A stretch of 64,000 bases of DNA, taken from positions 1 through 64,000 of the forward strand of contig NZ_ASXG01000126.1 in the NCBI RefSeq assembly GCF_000411975.1, written 5' to 3'. The notes below the pieces were generated by a model. That model searched no databases, was not told where the DNA came from, and was given only the letters and a program-made list of their open reading frames with translations. Numbering within the stretch: position 1 is the stretch's first letter; the number at the start of each line of letters is the position of its first letter. This DNA is from Amycolatopsis orientalis DSM 43388. Lineage in GTDB: Bacteria; Actinomycetota; Actinomycetes; Mycobacteriales; Pseudonocardiaceae. This document shows positions 27,296 through 34,873 of this stretch, piece by piece. Position numbers and translations under genes: made by a program.

Positions 27296-29298
27296 GCGAG
27301 GAAACGAGAACCGCCGTCGCGCCCGGCGCCGACGAACCGGCCGCCGCCGCTCGCGACAAGACCCGGCCGCAGCCCACCGCGGGTCCCGGCCGGATGATGG
27401 CCGCCGGCATGCCCGCCGAGAAAGCGCTCGACTTCAAGGGTTCGCTGCTGCGGCTGCTCCGGTTGCTGCGCCCGCAACGGGCGGCGCTGGCCGGGGTGCT
27501 GGTGCTCGGGGCGATCGGCGTCACGCTGACCGTGCTCGGGCCGAAGGTGCTGGCCCGGGCGACCGACCTGATCTTCGCCGGCGTGATCAGCAAGAACCTG
27601 CCGCCGGGTGCGACCAAGGACCAGGTGATCGAGGGCCTGCGGGCGCGCGGGCAGACCACGCTGGCCGACATGTTCACCAGCGTCGATCTGCGGCCCGGCC
27701 ACGGCGTCGATTTCACCGCGGTCGGCCAGGTGCTGATGATCGTGCTGGCGCTGTATGTCTTCGCGGCGTTCCTGGGTGTCATCCAGGCGCGGCTCACCAC
27801 GAATCTCGTGCAGGGCGCGGTGTTCCGGCTGCGCCAGGACGTCGAGGCGAAGTTCGCGCGGCTGCCGCTGCGCTATTTCGACCGCCAGCCGCGCGGCGAG
27901 GTGCTGAGCCGCGTCACCAACGACATCGACAACCTGGCGCAGTCGCTGCAGCAGACGTTGTCGCAGATCGTCACATCGCTGTTCACCGTGCTCGGCGTGC
28001 TGGTGATGATGTTCGTGATCTCGCCGCTGCTGGGCGTGATCGTGCTGCTGACGGTGCCGCTGTCGGTGTTCGTCGCGGCCAAGATCGGCAAACGCGCGCA
28101 GCCGCAGTTCATCCGGCAGTGGGGGACGACCGGCAAGCTCAACGCGCACATCGAGGAGATGTACTCGGGCCACTCGCTGGTGCACGTCTTCGGCCGCCGC
28201 AAGGAGGCCGAGGAGGTCTTCCGGCAGCAGAACGAGGCGCTGTACGAGGCGAGCTTCAAGGCGGCCTTCATCTCCGGCACGATCCAGCCGGGGATGATGT
28301 TCATCGGCAACCTGAGCTACGTGCTGGTCGCGGTCGTCGGCGCGCTGCGGGTCGCCTCGGGCAGCCTGACCCTGGGCGACGTGCAGGCGTTCATCCAGTA
28401 CTCGCGCCAGTTCAGCCAGCCGGTCACGCAGATCGCGAGCATGGCGAACCTGCTGCAGTCCGGCGTCGCCTCGGCCGAGCGGGTGTTCGCGCTGCTGGAC
28501 GCCAAGGAGCAGGAACCGGAGCCGGAGCACCCGCGGCGCCCGGAGGTCGTGCGCGGCCAGGTCGAGTTCGAGCACGTGTCGTTCCGCTACCTCGAGGACA
28601 CGCCGCTGATCGAAGACCTGTCGCTGTCGGTCGAACCGGGCCACACCGTCGCGATCGTCGGCCCGACCGGCGCGGGGAAAACGACGCTGGTCAACCTCCT
28701 GATGCGGTTCTACGAAATCGACGGCGGCCGGATCACCTTGGACGGCGTCGACATCAAGGCGATGGACCGCGAAGAACTGCGCTCGAAGACGGGCATGGTC
28801 CTGCAGGACGCGTGGCTGTTCGGAGGAACGATCGCGGAAAACATCGCGTACGGCGCGGACAACGTCACCCGCGAACAGGTCGTCGAAGCCGCGAAGGCAA
28901 CCTACGTGGACCGCTTCGTCCGCACCCTCCCGGACGGCTACGACACAGTCCTGGACGACGAGGGCGGCACCGTCAGCACCGGCGAGAAACAGCTGATCAC
29001 CGTCGCCCGGGCGTTCCTGGCCAAGCCCGCGATCCTCATCCTGGACGAGGCCACCAGCTCGGTCGACACCCGCACCGAGGTGCTGATCCAGCACGCCATG
29101 AACTCCCTGCGCACCGGCCGCACGAGCTTCGTGATCGCCCACCGCCTCTCCACCATCCGGGACGCGGACGTCATCCTGGTGATGGAAAACGGCAACATCG
29201 TGGAACAAGGAAACCACGAAACGCTCATCAACGCCGGCGGCGCCTACTCCCGCCTGTACGCCGCCCAATTCGCGGAAGCCATGGCAGAAACGGAATAA
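27292..29298 (+). CDS. ABC exporter half, degenerate signature partner
   Basis: 668 residues: a Pro/Ala-rich N-terminal extension of about 45 residues, a transmembrane domain with an extra segment between the first two helices, then the nucleotide-binding domain. Walker A GPTGAGKTTLVN near 457 and Walker B ILILDEATSSVD near 581 are canonical, but the signature reads TVSTGEKQLIT rather than LSGGQ. Combined with its partner this gives one degenerate and one consensus ATP site. GTG start inside the upstream stop (GTGA). The palindrome of repeat copy A follows 13 bp after the stop. Confidence 0.92.
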   Translation: MSEETRTAVAPGADEPAAAARDKTRPQPTAGPGRMMAAGMPAEKALDFKGSLLRLLRLLRPQRAALAGVLVLGAIGVTLTVLGPKVLARATDLIFAGVISKNLPPGATKDQVIEGLRARGQTTLADMFTSVDLRPGHGVDFTAVGQVLMIVLALYVFAAFLGVIQARLTTNLVQGAVFRLRQDVEAKFARLPLRYFDRQPRGEVLSRVTNDIDNLAQSLQQTLSQIVTSLFTVLGVLVMMFVISPLLGVIVLLTVPLSVFVAAKIGKRAQPQFIRQWGTTGKLNAHIEEMYSGHSLVHVFGRRKEAEEVFRQQNEALYEASFKAAFISGTIQPGMMFIGNLSYVLVAVVGALRVASGSLTLGDVQAFIQYSRQFSQPVTQIASMANLLQSGVASAERVFALLDAKEQEPEPEHPRRPEVVRGQVEFEHVSFRYLEDTPLIEDLSLSVEPGHTVAIVGPTGAGKTTLVNLLMRFYEIDGGRITLDGVDIKAMDREELRSKTGMVLQDAWLFGGTIAENIAYGADNVTREQVVEAAKATYVDRFVRTLPDGYDTVLDDEGGTVSTGEKQLITVARAFLAKPAILILDEATSSVDTRTEVLIQHAMNSLRTGRTSFVIAHRLSTIRDADVILVMENGNIVEQGNHETLINAGGAYSRLYAAQFAEAMAETE

Positions 29299-29311
29299 CC
29301 CACCAAGAACA

Positions 29312-29338
29312 CCCTGAGGGAATCTGATTCCCTCAGGG
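29312..29338 (+). terminator. palindrome after ABC exporter (copy A start)
   Basis: A 27-bp near-perfect palindrome with core GGGAATCTGATTCCC begins 13 bp after the exporter stop. It shares its core with palindromes at 3461-3507 and 46516-46563, which also sit just after stop codons. A terminator role is inferred. Confidence 0.65.
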
Positions 29339-29404
29339 CTTCCCTCACGCGCGAAAGACCGCAGCCAGCACACCCAACAATCGAGGCACCCAGCCCCCGC
29401 CCCG

Positions 29405-29509
29405 CACCCCGATACGAAGCCTCCCTGCGGTTCGGGGGTGCTTGACAAGGCACGCTTTCCCGCCTTGACAAGCACCCCCGAACCGTCAGCACAATCAGGC
29501 TTCGGGGTG
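29405..29509 (+). other. conserved long hairpin of repeat copy A
   Basis: The outer arm CACCCCGA-TAC-GAAGCCT pairs with AGGCTTCGGGGTG; the inner arms are 23 bases with one A-A mismatch around a pyrimidine-rich loop. Compared with copy B, inner-stem positions 4, 5 and 7 differ on both arms so that pairing is kept. This is covariation seen directly in the sequence, supporting a folded RNA or a selected DNA cruciform. Confidence 0.75.
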
Positions 29510-29565
29510 CCCCACGCACGCCGGAGGGCGCAATGTCGCCGCCAGGCGACGAGCCGCCCCCGCCA

Positions 29566-31314
29566 TCAAGGCCGAGGAATATTCCGCAAATTAGACTTAG
29601 CCAACTCCAGCATCTTCCCCACTCCCCCACTCAACACAGTCTTACTGGCCGCCAACGCAAACCCCTTAACCTGCGCCGCAGTAATATTAGGCGGAATAGA
29701 CAACGCATTAGGATCGGTAACCACATCCAGCACCGCCGGCCCGTCATGCGCCAAAATATCCCGGATCCCGTCCCGAACCTCCCCAGGCTTCTCCACCCGC
29801 CGCGCATGCAACCCGGCCGCCCGCGCGATCCCCGCGAAATCGACCTGATCGTGGTCGGTGCCGAACTCCGGCAGCCCGTCCACGAGCATCTCCAGCTTCA
29901 CCATCCCGAGCGACGAGTTGTTGAACACCACCGCCTTGACCGGCAGGGAATGCGTCTTGAGCGTCAGCAGCTCCCCCATCAGCATCGCCAGCCCGCCGTC
30001 CCCGCACATCGCCACTACCTGCCGCCCGGGAGCGGCGGCCTGCGCCCCGATCGCGTGCGGCAACGCGTTGGCCATGCTCCCGTGCACGAACGACCCGAGG
30101 ATCCGCCGTCGCCCGTTGGGCGTGACATACCGGGCAGCCCACACGTTGCACATCCCAGTGTCCACAGTGAACACCGCGTCGTCGGAAGCTTCCTCGTCCA
30201 GCACATCCGCCACATACTCCGGATGCAGCGGAATATGCTTGGACACCTCGTTCGTGTAAGCGTCGACCACGCGCTGCAGCCCGCGTTCGTGCTTGCGCAG
30301 CATCGCATGCAGGAACGACCGATCGCCGCGTTCGCGCAGCCGCGGCAGCACCGCCCGGATCGTGGCCCCGACGTCGCCCTGCACGCCGAATTCCAGCACC
30401 GACCGCCGTCCCATCCGAGCCGGGTCGATGTCCACCTGCACGGTGTTGCGCTGCGGCAGGAAGTTGTCGTACGGGAAGTCCGTGCCCAGCAGCAGCACGA
30501 GGTCGGCCTCGTGCATGGCGTCGTAGCAGGCGCCGTATCCGAGCAGCCCGCTCATCCCGACGTCGAACGGGTTGTCGTACTGCACGAACTCCTTGCCCCG
30601 CAACGAATGCCCGACCGGAGCCCCGACCGCCTCGGCGAGCGCGAGCACCTCGTCGTGCGCGTCCCGGCACCCCGCGCCGGCCATGATCATCACCTTTTCG
30701 GCCCGGTCGATCCGGTCGGCGAGGCGAGCGATGTCCGCTTCGGCGGGCACCACCGCGGGCGGGCTGCCCAGCGACGCGGACTCCCCGGTCGCGTGCGCGG
30801 CGGGTTCGTGCGACACGTCCCCGGGCAGCACCAGCACGGCAGCCCCGCGCCGCCCGACCGCGTTCTGCACCGCGATCCGCGCGAGCCGCGGCATCTGCTC
30901 CGGCGAACTCACCATCTCGCAGTAGTGCGAGCACTCGGCGAACAGCTGCTGCGGATGCGTCTCCTGGAAGAACCCGGTGCCGATCTGCGTCGACGGGATG
31001 TGCGAGGCGATCGCGAGCACCGGCGCGCCGGAGCGGTGCGCGTCGTAAACCCCTTGCAGCAGATGCAGGTTTCCCGGTCCGCAGCTGCCCGCGCACACCG
31101 CGAGCCGCCCGGTGAGCTGCGCCTCGGCCGCGGCGGCGAACGCGCCGGCCTCCTCGTTGCGCACGTGCACCCAGTCGATCCCGCCCCGCGCCGAACCGCC
31201 GGTGCGGCGCACCGCGTCCACCACCGGGTTGAGGCTGTCGCCCACCACCCCGTAGATCCGGTGCACGCCGGATTGCACCAGAACGTCGATCAACTGGTCG
31301 GCCACGGTTGCCAT
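29566..31314 (-). CDS. ThDP-dependent pyruvate oxidase/dehydrogenase (PoxB-like)
   Basis: 582 residues. ThDP enzyme with the activating Glu region VRNEEAGAFAAAAEAQLTG near residue 52, an FAD/DHS-like central domain, and the ThDP motif GDGGLAMLMGELLTL ending VVFNNSS near 440-465. Closest in pattern to pyruvate dehydrogenase (quinone)/pyruvate oxidase, which decarboxylates pyruvate to acetate at the membrane; acetolactate-synthase-like roles are less likely. RBS AAGGGACG. The last about 65 codons switch to A/T-ending codons (AAT, ATT, CCT, TCT) unlike the rest of the gene. Confidence 0.88.
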   Translation of the reverse strand: MATVADQLIDVLVQSGVHRIYGVVGDSLNPVVDAVRRTGGSARGGIDWVHVRNEEAGAFAAAAEAQLTGRLAVCAGSCGPGNLHLLQGVYDAHRSGAPVLAIASHIPSTQIGTGFFQETHPQQLFAECSHYCEMVSSPEQMPRLARIAVQNAVGRRGAAVLVLPGDVSHEPAAHATGESASLGSPPAVVPAEADIARLADRIDRAEKVMIMAGAGCRDAHDEVLALAEAVGAPVGHSLRGKEFVQYDNPFDVGMSGLLGYGACYDAMHEADLVLLLGTDFPYDNFLPQRNTVQVDIDPARMGRRSVLEFGVQGDVGATIRAVLPRLRERGDRSFLHAMLRKHERGLQRVVDAYTNEVSKHIPLHPEYVADVLDEEASDDAVFTVDTGMCNVWAARYVTPNGRRRILGSFVHGSMANALPHAIGAQAAAPGRQVVAMCGDGGLAMLMGELLTLKTHSLPVKAVVFNNSSLGMVKLEMLVDGLPEFGTDHDQVDFAGIARAAGLHARRVEKPGEVRDGIRDILAHDGPAVLDVVTDPNALSIPPNITAAQVKGFALAASKTVLSGGVGKMLELAKSNLRNIPRP

Positions 31315-31378
31315 GCGTCTGCGTCCCTTCGTGAGAGTCCCTTCGCAGTCTGGCGCCGATCGGGCGAACCGCCACCGC

Positions 31379-31400
31379 ATTGACAAGTATTGTTGTCAAT
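31379..31400. promoter_or_regulatory. ATTGACAA-N6-TTGTCAAT operator-like dyad
   Basis: Perfect 8-base arms flank GTATTG in the 126-bp gap between the divergent PoxB-like and SRPBCC genes. Each arm contains TTGACA, so it may overlap -35 regions facing both ways. The half-site TGACAA recurs at 8544-8557. Strong candidate for a dimeric repressor; the regulator is not in the immediate neighbourhood. Confidence 0.55.
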
Positions 31401-31440
31401 GGCACGGTGATCACGACCGACCCGAGGAGGAACGCCGCAG

Positions 31441-32187
31441 ATGCCACGCGAGTTCGAGGTGCGCAAAGAGGTTCGGCTGCCGGCGGAGCCCGAGGCCGTG
31501 TGGAAGGCAGTCGCGTCCGGGCCCGGCATCGATTCGTGGTTCATGGGCAGGCACGAGGTCGACGCCGCGGCGAAGCGGATCCGGTTCCGCCTCGGCGAGA
31601 TGCGCACCGAGGCGGAGATCACCGCGTGGGATCCCCCGCGGAGGTTCGCCTACCGGGGCGAGGCGGGCGAGGACGGCACGTTCGACGCCATGGAGTTCCT
31701 CGTGGAAGCGGCCGAGGGCGGCACGTCGGTGCTGCGGTTCGTGCACCGGGGCTTCGTCCAGGACGGCTGGGACGACGAGTACCACGAGTCGTTCGCGGTC
31801 GGCTGGGAGATGTACCTGCACACGCTCGCCGAACTCCTCGCCCACTTCCCCGGCCGCTTCGCGACATACGTGTTCGCGGACGGCCCGGCCTCGTCGGCAA
31901 GCCGGGACGCCTGGCCGAAACTGCTGGCCGCGCTCGGCCTGCCCGCGGAGCCGTCAGTCGGCCAGCCGGTCCGATTCGGCGTCGGAGACCGCACGGTAGA
32001 AGGCGTCCTCGACTACTCGACCCCGAATTACGCCGGGGTCCGCACCGAGGACGCCCTCTACCGCTTCCACGAACGGTCCCTGCTCGGCATGCCGGTCGCG
32101 GTCGGACATCACCTGTTCCGTCCGGACGTCGACGAAACGGCCGAAAGCGCGACGTGGCGCCGTTGGCTCGCCGACGCGCTCGGCTGA
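31441..32187 (+). CDS. SRPBCC/Aha1-like domain protein
   Basis: 248 residues: an N-terminal START/Aha1-like domain (FEVRKEVRLPAEPEAVWKAV, then ITAWDPPRRFAYRGE and VLRFVHRGF) and a C-terminal region of about 100 residues that repeats a similar shape more weakly. The fold binds hydrophobic ligands. Proteins of this type are often co-encoded with an ArsR repressor, but none is present here. RBS GAGGAGG. Convergent with the SPW gene, two bases between stops. Confidence 0.82.
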   Translation: MPREFEVRKEVRLPAEPEAVWKAVASGPGIDSWFMGRHEVDAAAKRIRFRLGEMRTEAEITAWDPPRRFAYRGEAGEDGTFDAMEFLVEAAEGGTSVLRFVHRGFVQDGWDDEYHESFAVGWEMYLHTLAELLAHFPGRFATYVFADGPASSASRDAWPKLLAALGLPAEPSVGQPVRFGVGDRTVEGVLDYSTPNYAGVRTEDALYRFHERSLLGMPVAVGHHLFRPDVDETAESATWRRWLADALG

Positions 32188-32189
32188 CG

Positions 32190-32558
32190 TCAGCGGCGGC
32201 GCAGGAGCAACGCCGCGCCGCTGGCCGCGACGACGACCCCGGCGACCACGTTGCCAGTCACCGCACCGGCCGACGGCACGGTTTCGTCGCCGTAGCGGAG
32301 CACGAACGGGGACACCGCCGTCCACGCCCCGAGTACCGGAAGCACCCAGGTCAGCGCCTGTGCGCCGGAATCCCGAGCCCGCATGGCGGCGAAGACGACG
32401 ATCGCGAGCCCGGCGACGGTGTTGCTCACCGCGAGTTCGGCGGCCCCGCCGAAGCGCAGCAGCCAGGGCGCGGCGATCAGGTACAGCCCGGCCAGCACAG
32501 CGAGGCCCGCTGCACCCCCGGAGACCGCGGTCTTGCCGGACATCGTGCTGGTGGACAT
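32190..32558 (-). CDS. SPW repeat membrane protein
   Basis: 122 residues with four hydrophobic helices in two repeats. Each repeat has a conserved aromatic-Pro-Trp type turn (YLIAAPWLLRFGG and LGAWTAVSPFVLRYG), the SPW-repeat pattern. Function of the family is unknown. The ATG has AGGTGA upstream. It lies downstream of the STAS gene on the same strand, 60 bp apart. Confidence 0.82.
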   Translation of the reverse strand: MSTSTMSGKTAVSGGAAGLAVLAGLYLIAAPWLLRFGGAAELAVSNTVAGLAIVVFAAMRARDSGAQALTWVLPVLGAWTAVSPFVLRYGDETVPSAGAVTGNVVAGVVVAASGAALLLRRR

Positions 32559-32618
32559 CTGGGATCACCTCAGCAGCTCTCGGTTGCCTTCCCCGGGTAC
32601 CCAGATTCCGGCCGGGAT

Positions 32619-32963
32619 TCACGCCCCCGCGGCGGCACACGCCTCGCGCAGGCCGCTGCGGACCGGCGCGTCGATCCCGGACACCGCGAAAACCCGCAGC
32701 ACGAGCGGGCGGGTCGCCACGATCGAGAGCGCCGGCCGGACGCGGCGGGTCTCTTCGAGCGCGCGCAGCCCGGCGCAGCTGAGATATCCGACCCGGGACA
32801 GGTCCACCACCAGTTTGCCGCCGGCCCCGGAGGCGGCCGACAACGCGGAGCGGAACCGCCCCACCGACGCGATGTCGATCTCTCCCGCCGCCGTGACCAG
32901 CACGATGTCGCCGTCTCTCCGGCTGGTGAGGACGGTGAGACCGGCCGCCCCGCGAGCACCCAT
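32619..32963 (-). CDS. STAS domain anti-sigma antagonist-like protein
   Basis: 114 residues, one STAS domain: DGDIVLVTAAGEIDIASVGR, then LVVDLSRVGYLSCAGLRALE and a C-terminal helix. In SpoIIAA-type antagonists the loop reads (F/Y)xDSSGL, with the serine after Asp as phosphoacceptor. Here it is YLSCAGL: Asp is Ser, the phosphoacceptor Ser is Cys and the next Ser is Ala. The protein may therefore be a constitutive binder or act by another mechanism. No anti-sigma kinase is adjacent. Confidence 0.82.
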   Translation of the reverse strand: MGARGAAGLTVLTSRRDGDIVLVTAAGEIDIASVGRFRSALSAASGAGGKLVVDLSRVGYLSCAGLRALEETRRVRPALSIVATRPLVLRVFAVSGIDAPVRSGLREACAAAGA

Positions 32964-33039
32964 TGGCGGAACGGTACGCGTCCGCGCGGCCCGGGCAAAC
33001 CGGCCCTGCCTCAGGTGGGTGGGGCAGTTCACCGGAATG

Positions 33040-33738
33040 TCACTGGCGCGCCAGGAGTTTCTCGCGCAGCTCCGGCTGATCGGCAAGACCTTCCCGGACC
33101 GTGCGTTCCACGAACGGCCGCAGGTGCTCGTGCGGGGCGAGCGACCACTCGAGCGGGCCGAGCGGCGGTTGCGGGTCGTATTCGATGCCGAACTGCACGA
33201 GCCGGGCGGCATCCGTTCCGCTCATCCGCTCGACCAGGTGCAACGCCAGGTCGATGCCCGCCGACACGCCGGCGGCGGTGATCACCGGCCCGGCGTCCGC
33301 CCAGCGCCGCCGGACCGGCTTGGCCCCGAACGCGCGCAGCGCCTCCAGGAACGTCCAGTGCGTGGTCGCCTCCCGGCCTTCGAGCAGCCCGGCCCGGCCG
33401 AGCAGCAGAGACCCGGTGCACACGGACGTCATCAGCTCGGCGGACGTCGCGGCCCGGCGGAGATATCCGATGAGCGTCTCGTCGCCGAGCGCGCGCAGCG
33501 TCGGCGCGGCGCCGCCGGGGACCAGCACCCAGGCCGGGTCCGGCACCTGAGCGAAAGTGTGGCTCGGCGCGATCCGCAGCGGCGTGTCGGTGTCGGTGGT
33601 TTCCAGCGTTTCGCCCACCACGGCCACGCGGACCGAGGGGTCGGCCGCCGCGAAGGAGGTGAGCACTTGCAGCGGGCCGACCAGGTCCAGGACTGTCAGG
33701 CCGGGGTACACGACGAACGCGAAGGTTTTCTGGGGCAT
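33040..33738 (-). CDS. DJ-1/PfpI family protein, isonitrile hydratase-like
   Basis: 232 residues. The nucleophile elbow SVCTGSLLLGRAGLLEG places the catalytic Cys near residue 106, followed by RATTHWTFLEAL and VITAAGVSAGIDLALHLVE, the layout of isonitrile hydratase and of the N-terminal domain of GlxA regulators. The family acidic residue lies near the start in LTVLDLVGPLQVL. Substrate unassigned. It is divergent from a GlxA-type regulator with which it shares the same domain, so the pair may derive from a common ancestor. Confidence 0.87.
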   Translation of the reverse strand: MPQKTFAFVVYPGLTVLDLVGPLQVLTSFAAADPSVRVAVVGETLETTDTDTPLRIAPSHTFAQVPDPAWVLVPGGAAPTLRALGDETLIGYLRRAATSAELMTSVCTGSLLLGRAGLLEGREATTHWTFLEALRAFGAKPVRRRWADAGPVITAAGVSAGIDLALHLVERMSGTDAARLVQFGIEYDPQPPLGPLEWSLAPHEHLRPFVERTVREGLADQPELREKLLARQ

Positions 33739-33836
33739 GCCGCCACCGTGGCGGGTTCGCGGGCGGGCCGGGACACGTTTGTCCGAAATCCTGCGAACCT
33801 GGTCGTTCCGGCCGGGCGAGCTGCTACGGTGCGGCC

Positions 33837-34814
33837 ATGCCGAGTACCGCCCGGCAGGTCGTGATCCTCGGGTACCCCGACGCCGAACTGCTCGACATCG
33901 CCTGCGTCTCCGACGTTTTCGACGCCGCCACCCGGCTCGGCGCGGCCCGGCCGTACGAGGTCCGGCTCGCCAGCGTCGACGGGCGTCCCTTCGCCTGCCA
34001 ATCCGGGCTCACGCTCACTCCGCACGTGCGGATCGACCAGGTCCGCGGCCCGCTGGACACGTTCGTCGTCTCCGGCGGGCTGGGGCACCACGCCGCCGCC
34101 AAGGACGAACGGCTGCTGGCGCACGTGCGGCGGCTGTCGCCGCAAAGCAAGCGCACCGCGTCGGTCTGCACCGGGGCGACCGTGCTCGCCGCCGCCGGGC
34201 TGCTGAGCGGTCGTCGCGCGACCACGCACTGGTCGCACGCGGCACGGCTCGCCGAGCAGTATCCGTCGGTGACCGTGGACCCGGTGCCGCTGTTCGTGCG
34301 CCACGGCGACGTCTACACCTCCGCGGGCGTCACCAGCGGGCTCGACCTCACGCTCGCCTTCGTCGAGGAGGACCACGGCCCGACGCTCGCCCGCGAGGTC
34401 GCCCGGTCGCTGGTCACCTACCTGCAGCGGCCCGGGAACCAGGCGCAGGTCAGCATGTTCCTCGCCGGTCCGCCGCCGGAGCACCGGCAGGTCCGCGACC
34501 TCACCGCGTACGTCGCCGAGCACCTCGCCGACGACCTCGGCGTCCACGCGCTGGCGAACCAGGCCGGCATCAGCGCCCGCCAGCTGACCCGGCTTTTCGA
34601 CGCCCACCTCGGCACCACGCCGGGCAAATACGTGCGGACCGTCCGCGCGGAACACGCCGCCCGGCTGCTGTCCGGCACCGAACTCCCGCTCGCCGCGATC
34701 GCGCGACGCTGCGGTTTCGGCTCCACCGAAACGCTCCGGCAAGCGTTTCTGGACCATTTCGACACGCCGCCCTCGGCGTATCGAAGGGTGCACCTGCGTT
34801 CTGCGCACGCCTGA
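33837..34814 (+). CDS. GlxA-type AraC family transcriptional regulator
   Basis: 325 residues. The N-terminal about 190 residues form a DJ-1/PfpI-like domain (SVCTGATVLAAAGLLSGRR near 109, YTSAGVTSGLDLTLAFVEE). The C-terminal about 100 are a double helix-turn-helix AraC domain (LGVHALANQAGISARQLTRL and LAAIARRCGFGSTETLRQAF). It probably senses a small metabolite and may regulate the divergent DJ-1/PfpI gene, 98 bp away. Confidence 0.9.
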   Translation: MPSTARQVVILGYPDAELLDIACVSDVFDAATRLGAARPYEVRLASVDGRPFACQSGLTLTPHVRIDQVRGPLDTFVVSGGLGHHAAAKDERLLAHVRRLSPQSKRTASVCTGATVLAAAGLLSGRRATTHWSHAARLAEQYPSVTVDPVPLFVRHGDVYTSAGVTSGLDLTLAFVEEDHGPTLAREVARSLVTYLQRPGNQAQVSMFLAGPPPEHRQVRDLTAYVAEHLADDLGVHALANQAGISARQLTRLFDAHLGTTPGKYVRTVRAEHAARLLSGTELPLAAIARRCGFGSTETLRQAFLDHFDTPPSAYRRVHLRSAHA

Positions 34815-34873
34815 ACGAAACGCCCGCTTCCTCCCCCACCCGGTACGGGTGAACCGGGCGCCGGGAGGGCAGG

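Larger units (their letters stand above)
29312..29558 (+). repeat. intergenic repeat element, copy A
   Basis: Matches 46290-46563 in reverse orientation; the central about 130 bp (29383-29513) appear roughly 90 percent identical by eye. It holds the starting palindrome, an outer stem (29405-29422 with 29497-29509, a TAC bulge on one arm) and an inner 23-bp stem (29429-29451 with 29462-29484, 10-base loop). It ends near a conserved AATGTCGCCGCCAGGCGACG segment, itself a small dyad. It fills the gap between convergent genes. No transposase or target duplication is visible. Confidence 0.85.

Noticed and set aside
29312..29558. Insertion sequence or MITE remnant
   Set aside because: No transposase, target-site duplication or shared terminal inverted repeats at the outer ends; position after stops and internal covariation fit a structured element better. 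A non-autonomous element is not fully excluded.
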